This document shows positions 1-10,391 of a DNA stretch of 59,925 nucleotides, one piece after another; positions within the stretch are counted from its first letter, which is position 1; the number at the start of each line of letters is the position of its first letter. The notes under the pieces were generated by a model. That model was not told the origin of the DNA and made no database searches. It saw nothing but the letters and a program-made list of their open reading frames with translations. The stretch spans positions 1 to 59,925 of the forward strand of contig JANQED010000159.1 in the NCBI GenBank assembly GCA_028278545.1, written 5' to 3'. The position numbers and the translations under genes were made by a program. Origin of the DNA: Anaerolineales bacterium. Lineage in GTDB: Bacteria; Chloroflexota; Anaerolineae; Anaerolineales; UBA11858.

Positions 1-155
1 CCGCCCATGATGGCGGCGCGCACCACGGCGGCCTCGGCGCCGACCAGGATGGTATAGACGGCGATGCCCAACGCGGCAGCGACCGCGCCTCGGCGGGGGT
101 CGAGCACACGCCCGAAGAAGGTGGCGAACAGCCCGGCGATGATGGTGATGTTCAT
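1..155 (-). pseudogene. comEC: comEC/rec2 competence-domain fragment (cut by left edge)
   Basis: Reading leftward from 155, the minus strand encodes NITIIAGLFATFFGR and, further on, YTILVGAEAAVVRAAIMG. This is the conserved membrane core of ComEC/Rec2, the DNA-uptake channel of competence. In intact ComEC this stretch follows 'HLLAVSGF'; here the reading frame upstream of the Asn codon (150-152) is unrelated, so the gene lacks its N-terminal half. The apparent ATG (153-155) has no good ribosome binding site. The rest runs off the left edge. A ComEC C-terminal domain in the same orientation lies at the right edge of the window. Family recognition is strong; whether this is a pseudogene or a junction of a duplicated gene cannot be settled here. 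Confidence 0.75.
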
Positions 156-273
156 CACCGTTAGTCAAATTGCAGTTCTCTCTTGACTTTTCCCTGGCGG
201 ATGTGCTGTTTTCGAGTGTAGCCCAAAGCGTAGATGCACAATGATTTCTATTCAAATCAGGAATTTCAAAAAT

Positions 274-305
274 AAAACGCCCAATGAGAATCGGGCGGTT
301 TTTAT
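274..305 (-). terminator. intrinsic terminator after the P-type ATPase remnant
   Basis: A hairpin with arms AAAACGCCC and GGGCGGTTTT (one bulged base) around a 10-nt loop. On the minus strand it is followed by a T-rich stretch, so it fits transcription leaving the ATPase remnant; it may work in both directions. The remainder of 156-391 shows no gene. Confidence 0.65.
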
Positions 306-391
306 GGGATGATAGAGAGAGTGGAAAATTGGTAAACAGCATCCACACGAGATGTTACAGAATAGTTTTATGGGATTCAAACATGCGCATG

Positions 392-1007
392 TTATGGACA
401 AAAAGCTGCCCCCTTTAGCATCCCCATTTCCTTGTAACTGGAGGAACAATCTCTGTCGATGACATCAACCCCTAGATATCCAACAATTACTGTGGCGGCT
501 TCGCCATATTCGCCGATGATATAGGCGCCGATGGCCGCCATCGTTATCAGCAGGTTCATATCCAAACCCAGGCCGCCGCGCAAGGCCATCCAGCCGGCCC
601 TGGCCGGGTAGATGATCCCCACCAGCCCCCCGAGGGTCAGTAAAGCAATCTTGTAAGCTTCGGGCATGCCTAACCCGCCGCCTATGAATGCCATCAGGAT
701 TAAGACCATCTCAGTCAGGGCAGTGAAATTGCGCGGCCGACGTAGCACATCGATGGCGAGTTCTCTCCCGCTTTTTGGTGCCAGACGCTGGTCAATATCT
801 GTGACACCGTATCCCATCTGGCGGAGATATTTTCTGATCCGATCTTCATCCAATGCTGACTGCATGCCAGTAACCTGCATTTTGGCGGTCGCGAAACTGA
901 CCTGGCAGTCAGCCACGCCTTCCAACGCTGCTTACGCCTTTCTCTAATGTGCTGGCACAATCAGCACAGTCCATGCCGGAGATATAGAGTTCGGTGGCTT
1001 CTTGCAT
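392..1007 (-). pseudogene. truncated, frameshifted heavy-metal P-type ATPase
   Basis: From an ATG at 1007 the frame encodes a heavy-metal-associated domain with the binding motif GMDCADCA. Near 927-930 an extra base in the run encoding 'VEGV' shifts the frame. The second frame continues with the end of that domain and the first membrane helices (MNLLITMAAIGAYIIGEYGE), the usual start of a Cu/Zn/Cd ATPase membrane domain. Homology stops about residue 150 of the second frame; the actuator, phosphorylation (DKTGT) and nucleotide-binding domains are absent, so no pump can be made. A second ATPase fragment lies at 29352. Substrate cannot be assigned. Confidence 0.85.
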
Positions 1008-1039
1008 ATGGTTTTTCTAACCTCAACGATACGCCCAGT

Positions 1040-2839
<1,800 letters not shown>

Positions 2840-2879
2840 GTTCGGGGACACGGATAAACACGGATTCTCATAATTTTTT

Positions 2880-4625
2880 CTAGGTTACAACACGCTGGGC
2901 GGAGACTAACCGGGCATAAGGCCCGTTTTGTGCGATCAGCGCGGCGTGCGTACCGGTTTCGATCACCTGGCCATCAGCCATCACCAGGATGCGGTCGGCG
3001 TCGCGGATGGTACTCAAGCGGTGGGCGATGATGATGACGGTTTTATCGGCTGTCAGGCGCTCGATGGCTTCCTGAATGGCAGCCTCGTTTTCGGCATCCA
3101 CGTGAGAGGTGGCTTCATCCAAAACCACGATGGGGGCGTCCTTCAGCAAGGCGCGGGCGATGGCGATCCGTTGGGCCTGCCCGCCGCTCAAGGTCAGGCC
3201 CCGCTCGCCAACCTGGGTCTGATAGCCTTCCGGCAGGGCGGCAATAAACTCATGGATATGGGCAGCCCGGGCGGCGGTTTCTAATTCAGATTGGGAGGCA
3301 TCAGGTTTGGCCAGCCGCAGGTTTTCGGCCACCGTGCCGAAGAACAGGTAGGTATCCTGCGCAACCAGGGCGATCTGCGCTCGCAGCCAGTCCAAGGGCA
3401 ACGTTTTCAGGGGGATGCTGCTCAAACGGATTTCGCCACCTTGGGGATCGAAAAAGCGGTACAGCAGGTTGATTGCCGTGCTCTTGCCCGCGCCGCTGGG
3501 CCCGACCAGGGCAACCGTCTCTCCTGGTTGGATGGACATGTTTAACTTGTGGAGGGCGGGGCGCTGTTTTTTGGGATTTTCCTGCTCTTCAACATAGGCG
3601 AAATCAACCGCTTCGAACTGGATTTCCGGTTTGAAGCCCTCAGGTTCGGTCGCCTGAGGGCTCCCTTTGACCGCCGGTTCGATTTCTAAGATGCTGAAAA
3701 TGCGCTGGGCAGCCGCGATCCCGCTGACCCCGGCGTGAAAGAAAGACCCCAACAGCATGAGCGGCCGGGCCAATTCCACACTTAGCAGCACCAGGGTCAG
3801 GGCTTCGCCAAAACTCAATACGCCAGAATCAAGCCGCCAGGCTGCCATCCCCACGGCTACAACTGTCGTCCCCAGGGTTGAAACCCAATCGATAAAAAAT
3901 AGGGAGACCTGGTTAACCGCCAGGATGCGCATGGTGTCCTGGCGCAGTTCTTCGGTTTGCGCCTGGATCGCCTCGCCCTGTGCCTGGCTGCGGGTGAACA
4001 TCTTCAGGGTGGTCAGCCCTTGCAGGCTGTCCAGAAATTGGGCGCTCAGTTTGTTCGCCGAGGCCCAAAAGCGGTTGCTGGCGGCCCGGAATTGGCGCTG
4101 GATCACGCCCAAAGATAGGGGGATCAGCGGCTGGCTGAACAACAGCACCAGGGCCGAGAGCCAGTCCAGGGTGGTGATGAAGATAACCAACAAAATAGGA
4201 ATGGTCAACCCGAGCACCAGTTGTGGCAGGTAAAGACCGAAATAGACTTCCAGGTTTTCGATACCCTCCACGGCAGTGTTGACCAGCGCGCCGGTGCGTT
4301 CGCCGCCCAAGTAGCCCGGTCCCAATTTCAGAATGTGTCCATAAAGCCGCTCCCGCAAGGACAGCTTGGTCTGCTCGGCGGCTTTATGGGACGCCAGCCG
4401 CGCAACCCAGGTGGCTGCGGCTCGCAGGGCGATGATCCCCAAGAAAACCGGCAGCAGCCACTTTGGGGGTGGAATCACCTGAAAGACCTGATCCACCGCG
4501 CCTCCAATCAGGGCGATTTGCACTACATTCAGGATTACGATCAACCAACCCAACAGCACTGCCACGCCGATCCAGCGTCGGGCATGCGTCGTAATGAGGT
4601 CCAGTAAACGTTTATCAATCAGCAT
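2880..4625 (-). CDS. CydD-like ABC half-transporter (membrane + ATPase)
   Basis: A 581-residue exporter-fold half-transporter resembling CydD of the thiol reductant exporter. Membrane helices occupy residues ~15-300; the ATPase domain carries Walker A GPSGAGKST, signature LSGGQAQR and Walker B IVVLDEATSHVD. Its ATG lies inside the last codons of the upstream ATPase gene (11-bp overlap), which couples its translation to the NMT1-type importer. That coupling suggests that import and the CydDC-like pair act on the same or related compounds. Substrate unknown. Confidence 0.85.
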   Translation of the reverse strand: MLIDKRLLDLITTHARRWIGVAVLLGWLIVILNVVQIALIGGAVDQVFQVIPPPKWLLPVFLGIIALRAAATWVARLASHKAAEQTKLSLRERLYGHILKLGPGYLGGERTGALVNTAVEGIENLEVYFGLYLPQLVLGLTIPILLVIFITTLDWLSALVLLFSQPLIPLSLGVIQRQFRAASNRFWASANKLSAQFLDSLQGLTTLKMFTRSQAQGEAIQAQTEELRQDTMRILAVNQVSLFFIDWVSTLGTTVVAVGMAAWRLDSGVLSFGEALTLVLLSVELARPLMLLGSFFHAGVSGIAAAQRIFSILEIEPAVKGSPQATEPEGFKPEIQFEAVDFAYVEEQENPKKQRPALHKLNMSIQPGETVALVGPSGAGKSTAINLLYRFFDPQGGEIRLSSIPLKTLPLDWLRAQIALVAQDTYLFFGTVAENLRLAKPDASQSELETAARAAHIHEFIAALPEGYQTQVGERGLTLSGGQAQRIAIARALLKDAPIVVLDEATSHVDAENEAAIQEAIERLTADKTVIIIAHRLSTIRDADRILVMADGQVIETGTHAALIAQNGPYARLVSAQRVVT

Positions 4626-5382
4626 TCATTTTTTCCATCTGCTGCCTGGTTTCGGTTTGGAGCGTAGAGATGATGCGGGCTTCGATTTCGTTCAATTCCG
4701 GTGAAAGCGGCCCACTCTGCCAGGTATCGCGGGGCAGACCGTCGAGTATTACAATCTCCCGAACGGTAGATGGGCGCGCCGACAGCACATAGATGCGGTC
4801 GGATATGGTCAGCGCCTCGCGAATATCGTGGGTGACATAGATGGCGGTTTTGCCGCCCTCTTTCAATAAGCTGTGGATATCCTCGATCAGGAGTAAGCGC
4901 AGCGGCAGGTCCAGATCGGAGAAAGGTTCGTCGAGCAAGATCAGCTCGGGGTCGGTGGCTAAGGCGCGCGCAACAGCTACGCGTTTTTTCATGCCACCGC
5001 TGAGCTGAGAGGGGTAATAATTGTGAAAATCGGACAGCCCCACTCGGTTGAGCACTTGGCGAGCGCGTTCAATTTGCTGCCACCGGGCCAACATGCGTTC
5101 TCTCAAGACGAAGGTGATATTATCCAGGGCTGTTTTCCAGGGCAGGAGACGCACATCCTGGAAGACGAAACTGATTTTTTCCGGCTCTACATGACAATGG
5201 ATGCGCCCACTGGATGGGTCTTCCACCCCCGCCACCAGTCGCAACAGGGTCGATTTCCCACATCCCGACGGCCCTACCAGGGAAATGATCTCTCCGCGGG
5301 AGAGCATGCCACTGATTTCTTTGACCACGGCCAGCCTCCCAATATTCTTGGACACATTTTCAAATTGAACGATGGGATCCAT
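4615..5382 (-). CDS. ABC importer ATPase, SsuB/TauB/NrtD family
   Basis: A 255-residue ATPase with Walker A GPSGCGKST near residue 38, the signature variant LSGGMKKR, and Walker B LILLDEPFSDLD followed by the switch His in YVTHD. These features place it with the ATPases of nitrate, sulfonate, taurine or pyrimidine-precursor importers. It starts at ATG 5382 inside the 3' end of the permease gene (23-bp overlap), with GGGAG upstream. It energises the permease at 5360-6223. Confidence 0.88.
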   Translation of the reverse strand: MDPIVQFENVSKNIGRLAVVKEISGMLSRGEIISLVGPSGCGKSTLLRLVAGVEDPSSGRIHCHVEPEKISFVFQDVRLLPWKTALDNITFVLRERMLARWQQIERARQVLNRVGLSDFHNYYPSQLSGGMKKRVAVARALATDPELILLDEPFSDLDLPLRLLLIEDIHSLLKEGGKTAIYVTHDIREALTISDRIYVLSARPSTVREIVILDGLPRDTWQSGPLSPELNEIEARIISTLQTETRQQMEKMNAD

Positions 5383-6223
5383 GCGTTTTTTCTCCCGCCT
5401 CCCAGCCCCAGCGATTTTTAGCCGGGCGTAAGAGGCCGTATTCGATCAACACACCAAAACTGACCATGATGAGCATATAGGCAAAGGCTAAATCCATCTC
5501 CAGATTTTGGCGCGCCCAGGCCAGACGATTGCCCAACCCGCTGGAACTGCCCACGAACTCGGCCATCACAACGGTGCGCCAGGAGAAACGTACCGCGATC
5601 AGCGCGGCTGCAAAAAGTTGGCCGCTCAAAGCCGGCATATACAATTCCCTGACACGTGTCCAACGCCCTACCTGAAAAATATCAGCCATTTCGACCAGTT
5701 GCGGTGAAATACCCCGCACTCCCTGGGCAAGGTTGATCGCTACCAGGGGGGTTGCGGTGATGAGAATGACCAGGATAGGCGGCCCAGAACCCAAACCCAT
5801 CCAGATAATCATAATCGCGACCCAGAATATTGGTGGAACGGTCGTACTGAGGATCACTAAAGGGTTTAGAAGCCAGGCAAATAGGCGATAGCGTCCCATC
5901 AACATGCCCAGGATGCTGCCAATTACCATCGAAAGAACAAAACCTGTTGCACCACGTATGGCTGTCAGACGCAGGTGCCCGTAAAAGTTCTCGCGGTTGA
6001 AAAGCCACTCCAAGGCGGCCAACACCTCACCCGGCGCAGGCAGGATGATAGATGGGAAGGAGCGCGCCGCTCCTTCCCATACGACAATCACCAGGCTGAC
6101 CGAAAAGATCCAGGCCAGCGCCTGGTTCCACTTCGAACTGGTAAAATTTCCGGGGCGGCTATCCACCTCGGAGGATTCTTCTACAGTAGTCGTTTCAGGG
6201 TTGAGCGTAATATCCTTCGTCAA
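5360..6223 (-). CDS. ABC importer permease, SsuC/TauC family
   Basis: A 287-residue inner-membrane permease with about six helices. A cytoplasmic loop in the C-terminal half (around ELYMPALSGQLFAA) matches the EAA coupling region that contacts the ATPase. The likely start is TTG at 6223, preceded by TAGGAAC with good spacing; it overlaps the binding-protein gene by 29 bp. The family carries nitrate, sulfonates, taurine, riboflavin or thiamine precursors. Nothing in the sequence fixes the substrate. Confidence 0.85.
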   Translation of the reverse strand: MTKDITLNPETTTVEESSEVDSRPGNFTSSKWNQALAWIFSVSLVIVVWEGAARSFPSIILPAPGEVLAALEWLFNRENFYGHLRLTAIRGATGFVLSMVIGSILGMLMGRYRLFAWLLNPLVILSTTVPPIFWVAIMIIWMGLGSGPPILVILITATPLVAINLAQGVRGISPQLVEMADIFQVGRWTRVRELYMPALSGQLFAAALIAVRFSWRTVVMAEFVGSSSGLGNRLAWARQNLEMDLAFAYMLIMVSFGVLIEYGLLRPAKNRWGWEAGEKTHGSHRSI

Positions 6224-7205
6224 CTTCAGTTCCTAAGATCAACCCGATGTAGGTATCCAAGTCGGGCAACAGGTCGCCGACCGGGCGGGGATCATATTGC
6301 AGCCGCCCGCTGGAAAAGGATTTCTCCAGGGGATCGGGCTTCATCTTGCTGTCACACTGCTCGGTCAGTTGCTCGGCGATCAACTTGCTGGCATCGGATG
6401 GGTTGGAAAGCATGAACTCGATGCTCTCGTTGTAGGCAGTGATGATGGTTTCTAGTGCAGCGGCTGATGCTTCATCTTCCAGCACATCTGTTGTGGCTAA
6501 AACCCCATCCAGGGGCAATTGACCCACCGGCCAGGTCTCAGATTCATAAAGCGCGTAGAGATCGATGGCAGAAGGTTTCAGCGTGATGCCCTCCTTCTTG
6601 GCGTTGCCGATCACTATGGTGACGTGCGGCTCAGAAACGACCGCGGCCGGTGCCTCCCCGGCGACCATGAGCTGTACGATCTGGGAAGCGGGCATATTCT
6701 CAATGGTAAAGTCAGCCTCGGGATCGAACCCGGTTGCTTTCATCGAGGCCAGGGCCAATCGCGAGGGCCCACTGGCCGGGTCAGGTAGCAAGACCCGCTG
6801 ACCTTGCAGATCTTCCCAACCTTGGATGCCTTCGGCGGTGACAACGTAGAAGCCTTTGCTCATCGAAAGGCTATACAAATGAATGGGAATACCCTCCATG
6901 TGCATTTTTGCCGGTGTAATGATCTGGCTCAACAAGACATCGACATCACCATTGCGTAACAGGGCCGTCATCTGATCGGGGCCGGTTACCGGTACATATT
7001 CGATTTGTACGCCATCAAGTTCGCCGCCAGTCTCTGCCAGTATGATAAAAAGGGGCATGACATGTGCGGTGGGGCCACACTTTGCGCCCACGCGCAGGGC
7101 GACAGGTGTCTCCGACGAACTTTCTGCTTGTTGGGGTGCCGAGCAGGCGGTTAACACCATGCTCAAAACCAGCATGAGCGTGAGGATAAAAAAGCGAGTT
7201 TTCAT
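6195..7205 (-). CDS. NMT1/SsuA-type solute-binding lipoprotein
   Basis: A solute-binding protein of about 336 residues. It has a lipoprotein signal peptide (hydrophobic core then LTACS), so it is probably anchored outside the membrane. The body resembles NMT1/THI5-like and SsuA proteins (RVGAKCGPTAHVMPLF, then GLxGxRV-like and two-lobe features). The start is placed at ATG 7205 because AAGGAG lies about nine bases upstream; an upstream in-frame TTG at 7223 overlaps that site and is rejected. It heads a five-gene coupled operon. No TPP riboswitch was found upstream, which argues against a thiamine-precursor role. Confidence 0.85.
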   Translation of the reverse strand: MKTRFFILTLMLVLSMVLTACSAPQQAESSSETPVALRVGAKCGPTAHVMPLFIILAETGGELDGVQIEYVPVTGPDQMTALLRNGDVDVLLSQIITPAKMHMEGIPIHLYSLSMSKGFYVVTAEGIQGWEDLQGQRVLLPDPASGPSRLALASMKATGFDPEADFTIENMPASQIVQLMVAGEAPAAVVSEPHVTIVIGNAKKEGITLKPSAIDLYALYESETWPVGQLPLDGVLATTDVLEDEASAAALETIITAYNESIEFMLSNPSDASKLIAEQLTEQCDSKMKPDPLEKSFSSGRLQYDPRPVGDLLPDLDTYIGLILGTEVDEGYYAQP

Positions 7206-7313
7206 GTTTTGTTTCTCCTTCAAAACAAGTCAGGGTCTAACCCAGTGGTTATTCATTGTTGCGAGAATTTTCTGGATAGAACCTTTTGTATTGCGACATA
7301 TTGCGGTTAATTT

Positions 7314-7409
7314 GGCTTGTTTTTCGGGTACAATAAAACAAGCCGGGAAGTTGGTTCTCTAATCTTCTTTTCCGGTGCTTCAGCAGGTCGGGGTGCTTCC
7401 CGGCCTGCT
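7314..7409. other. intergenic region with three consecutive hairpins
   Basis: The gap 7206-7480 holds three inverted repeats: GGCTTGTTTT/AAAACAAGCC (7314-7323 and 7335-7344), CCGGGAAG/CTTTTCCGG (7343-7350 and 7367-7375), and AGCAGGTCGGG/CCCGGCCTGCT (7382-7392 and 7399-7409). The second and third contain G-T pairs that are allowed if the plus strand is transcribed but become A-C mismatches on the minus strand. No known riboswitch core was recognised. It may be a small RNA or a leader of the binding-protein operon. Confidence 0.45.
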
Positions 7410-7480
7410 GCTTGTTATCCATCGAACTGGCGGGGAACGCTGACTGCCACAACAAAATATCTTTCGGGTTTTCATGGCTA

Positions 7481-7807
7481 TCAGTCGTCCTCGAGATAGG
7501 CAGATAGCGCAGCCAGGGGATCAGTTTCTGCTGTGATCACAGGCAGGATGCCCAGTTCTATCACCTTTTCAGGTTTACCCATCTGACGGGCGATAAACAC
7601 GCCGCACTCAGGCAGAAGGGCCACAATCTGAGCTGGGTTTCCGTGTTCTTTTTCTTCTCCACCCTCCTCCCCATAGGGATTGGTCCGAGTTTCAACCAGA
7701 TTTCCATCTTGGTCGTACAGGGCATATTGAGGGGATTCGCCAAAATGGTCTTCCCACATCTGACCATTCAGGTCCACACCGATAGCAATCAGATTTCTTT
7801 GGGTCAT
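7481..7807 (-). CDS. NifX/NifB-type iron-molybdenum cofactor binding domain protein
   Basis: A 108-residue protein of the dinitrogenase iron-molybdenum cofactor biosynthesis fold. It begins IAIGVDLNGQMWEDHFG, the usual first strand with the HFG loop, and ends with an ILPVITAE(T)D strand typical of the family. Relatives bind or carry Fe-S or Fe-Mo clusters. The start is ATG 7807, with GAGGAG about six bases upstream, rather than in-frame codons before it. No nif structural genes are present, so a general metal-cluster carrier or scavenger role is more likely than nitrogen fixation. Confidence 0.75.
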   Translation of the reverse strand: MTQRNLIAIGVDLNGQMWEDHFGESPQYALYDQDGNLVETRTNPYGEEGGEEKEHGNPAQIVALLPECGVFIARQMGKPEKVIELGILPVITAETDPLAALSAYLEDD

Positions 7808-7842
7808 ATCAACTCCTCGTCTATTCAAGTTTGGTTCCCAGG

Positions 7843-9147
7843 TTACCTATCTTCTGTCAGCACGGTGGATTGGGTCAGATCGACCCGGCCATAAATTGCC
7901 AAAGCAATCACCAGCAGCAGCGCTTCCACGGCAAATACTGCACCGTACGCAAACAAAGCATTTCCGCTGCTCACAGCCCGACCCAGGTCAACCATCACAC
8001 CGCTCATCAGGCTGCCGAAGGCCTGCCCCAGTTCGTGTGCCACGCCCCAAACGCCCATCAACAACCCGGCGCGGGCAAGGGTGGTGAATTCGATCACAGC
8101 GGTCAACATCCCCGCTGCTGATAGACCGGTGCAAATGCCCAAGAGGAATACCAACCCCTGAAAAACGGGGATCGATTTCAAGGCTCCAGCGAGGATCAAA
8201 CCGACGAAAACCAAAACGCCCAGCAGCAGCCCGGCTCGCAACACCGGTGCATATCCAAGGCGTTTGATCAGCCAGGCTCCGGCCGCCATCATCGCCAGCA
8301 GCGTGCCCGCGCCCCAGATTGCGGTCAGGCTAGTGGTCTCACCAACGCTCATTCCCAACACCAGGGCTCCGTAGGGTTCCAGCAAGACATCTTGGGCCAG
8401 CGTGCCTACCACAGTGAGCATCACAAAGATGAAGAAGCGCTTCACCTGTGAATCTCGCCAAACCATGGTTATGAAGGTCTCACGAAACGATGTCTCACGT
8501 GCTTCCTGGCTGGCGGCTTGGGCTGAAGTGGTGCGCGGTTCCTGTTGTACAGCCGCGAATCCAGCCAGCACAAAGGCAATCGCTACCACACTGAACACAA
8601 TGGTGAGTAATCGTTCGGGACTGAACGGATCGAGCATTCTCCCCAAAGCGATAGCACCGCCCATAATGCCCAAAAACATGGCGACTTTGAAGAAAGTCAC
8701 CGCCCGGGGGCGCTGCTCACCTTCGAATTTATCAGCCAGCAGGGCTTCGAAGGTATTGCTGGAGAGGTTTTTGCCCAGCCCATAGGCCACGAAGGCCAGC
8801 ACTGTGGCCCCAATCATCAGTCCGCCGGTGTTCGCCGCATTTAGCGTCGCCAGGGTGGCCCCGCTCACGCCCAGACCAGCCACCAGCGAGCCGAAGATGA
8901 TATACGGCTCACGGCGCAGGCCCCATAGTGGGTAGGCATCGGAGCGGTAGCCCAGCCAGACGCGTACCGGTGAAATCAGGAGCGGCAGCGCAAAGAACAA
9001 CCCCACCAGCGAGGCCGGTAAACCCAGTTCAACGATCATCACCCGGTTGAGCGTGCCGCCGACCAACACGCTGGTCAAACCCAGCCCGACGGGGAACCCG
9101 GCCATGCGGATGTTGTGGAGAGTACGAGTGAAGGTGTTTCTTTTCAT
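7843..9147 (-). CDS. PucC/LhaA-family MFS protein (BCD family)
   Basis: A 434-residue protein with about 12 membrane helices. The N-terminal signature (NIRMAGFPVGLGLTSVL, then NRVMIVELGLPA) and the loop SDAYPLWGLRREPYI are characteristic of the bacteriochlorophyll delivery branch of the major facilitator superfamily (PucC, LhaA). In phototrophs these proteins help insert pigments into light-harvesting complexes. No reaction-centre or bacteriochlorophyll genes are present, while the same window encodes a CobN/BchH-type chelatase and ECF/ABC importers, so transport of another tetrapyrrole or metal chelate is a reasonable inference. The start at ATG 9147 has AAGGAAAA upstream. Confidence 0.8.
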   Translation of the reverse strand: MKRNTFTRTLHNIRMAGFPVGLGLTSVLVGGTLNRVMIVELGLPASLVGLFFALPLLISPVRVWLGYRSDAYPLWGLRREPYIIFGSLVAGLGVSGATLATLNAANTGGLMIGATVLAFVAYGLGKNLSSNTFEALLADKFEGEQRPRAVTFFKVAMFLGIMGGAIALGRMLDPFSPERLLTIVFSVVAIAFVLAGFAAVQQEPRTTSAQAASQEARETSFRETFITMVWRDSQVKRFFIFVMLTVVGTLAQDVLLEPYGALVLGMSVGETTSLTAIWGAGTLLAMMAAGAWLIKRLGYAPVLRAGLLLGVLVFVGLILAGALKSIPVFQGLVFLLGICTGLSAAGMLTAVIEFTTLARAGLLMGVWGVAHELGQAFGSLMSGVMVDLGRAVSSGNALFAYGAVFAVEALLLVIALAIYGRVDLTQSTVLTEDR

Positions 9148-9200
9148 AGAGGTTTTCCTTGAAACAAGAGAAGAACAAGATTTATAGCGCGCGCTTCAGG

Positions 9201-10391
9201 TCAACCGGTTGTTTCGGCCACATCATCGAGGGCGCGAGCAATACTGCTGACACTCGAACTGCGCAACATAAAATAGGGTTTTTCCATCTTTTTGCACATC
9301 CGCTTCACACCCAGGGCGGCGCTGTGGCTATTCACGTCTACCGGACATAGTACAACATCGGCCCACCCAACCAGGTTTTCCAGGTTGCGCTCGCCTCCCT
9401 TGGTACGTCCATTGTGGTATTTGAACTCTCCGCCCACATCTTCCACCAGGGTGCGGTAAACCGCTTGGAGCTGGATGAGGCCACCCACCAGCAAAACGCG
9501 TTGTTCACATAGATCCCGGTTGGGGCAGATCTCGCATTCCGCTTCTTCAGATGCTATTGTGCGCAGCAAGCTGTTTATCTCTTTCTGCACCTGTCGGTTG
9601 GTGTCCATTTGGGCGGCCAATTCAGCCGAGATGCGTTCATTTTCCAGCTTAGCCTGATCAAGCGCCGTGTTGCGGGTTTGAAGGTCGTATTCCAATTTCT
9701 CTAGGCGAACGCGCAGGTCGTGATTCTCTTTTTGAAGATTTTCCCGCTCTTCCTCGCGTTTCAAAGCCTGGTTTTCCTGCTGTGCGGTTTGCAGTTTGCG
9801 CTCCAATTCGACCAACTCCTTATCAGCGTGCGATAACGCCTGGGCAGATTGGCGGGCACGTTTTTGCGCTTCCCGCAGTTTGACAGTCAATTGCTGATTT
9901 TTCGTTTTCAATCGGGAAGCTCGCTGTCGCTCCCTGCGCATTTCATTACCTTGGAGGTGCATGAGCATGTGCATATCTGTAAACAGTTGATTAGTTGCCC
10001 GTTCCGATAACCTGGGGTTGGTCGCGCCGACCCAAAGCAATCCCTCTACATCTCCATCCTTCAAACCTTCCTTCCAGCGTGCGAAGAATTCTTCTCTGGT
10101 ACATAATCCAATCTCTGCCACCAGATTTCGATATTTGCCGTCGAGATAGCGATGGATGCGACGAGAGAGCGGGCTTTCAGCCTTGCAACTTTCGACAAGT
10201 TTTTCATGGATTTCGTAATCGCAGTGATCATCTGGGTTTATGCGTGCTCTTTTAAGGATTTTCTTTTGCTCATTGACGCTCAGGCAAGTGCCAATGACCG
10301 GGCAACTCAGGTAGCAACTGATTTCCCAATAATTCAGGCGTTCCCGGTGGGGATCGTTAACCTTTGAGATTGAATGTGCATCGACCGTCAT
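9201..10391 (-). CDS. DUF2325 protein with Cys-rich N-terminus and coiled coil
   Basis: A 396-residue protein in three parts. The N-terminal ~75 residues are Cys-rich (CYLSCPVIGTC, then two further Cys). A long charged coiled coil spans ~150-290 (repeats rich in Glu, Arg, Gln and Leu). The C-terminal ~100 residues match DUF2325 (VLLVGGLIQLQAVYRTLVED ... HNGRTKGGERN), preceded by another Cys group, CEICPNRDLC. The Cys spacing suggests metal or Fe-S binding, perhaps sensing. It starts with ATG overlapping the stop of the upstream gene (ATGA), with GGAG before it. Function unknown. Confidence 0.75.
   Translation of the reverse strand: MTVDAHSISKVNDPHRERLNYWEISCYLSCPVIGTCLSVNEQKKILKRARINPDDHCDYEIHEKLVESCKAESPLSRRIHRYLDGKYRNLVAEIGLCTREEFFARWKEGLKDGDVEGLLWVGATNPRLSERATNQLFTDMHMLMHLQGNEMRRERQRASRLKTKNQQLTVKLREAQKRARQSAQALSHADKELVELERKLQTAQQENQALKREEERENLQKENHDLRVRLEKLEYDLQTRNTALDQAKLENERISAELAAQMDTNRQVQKEINSLLRTIASEEAECEICPNRDLCEQRVLLVGGLIQLQAVYRTLVEDVGGEFKYHNGRTKGGERNLENLVGWADVVLCPVDVNSHSAALGVKRMCKKMEKPYFMLRSSSVSSIARALDDVAETTG

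Noticed and set aside
9..155. Treating the left edge as an intact small gene beginning at ATG 155
   Set aside because: The sequence is an internal part of the ComEC competence domain and lacks the preceding conserved residues and a ribosome binding site.
7206..7480. TPP riboswitch before the NMT1/THI5-like binding protein
   Set aside because: The conserved CTGAGA and ACCTGA-type cores are absent.
7481..7807. Nitrogen fixation role of the NifX-like protein
   Set aside because: No nifHDK, nifE/N or nifB gene is present; the small family has many non-nitrogenase members.
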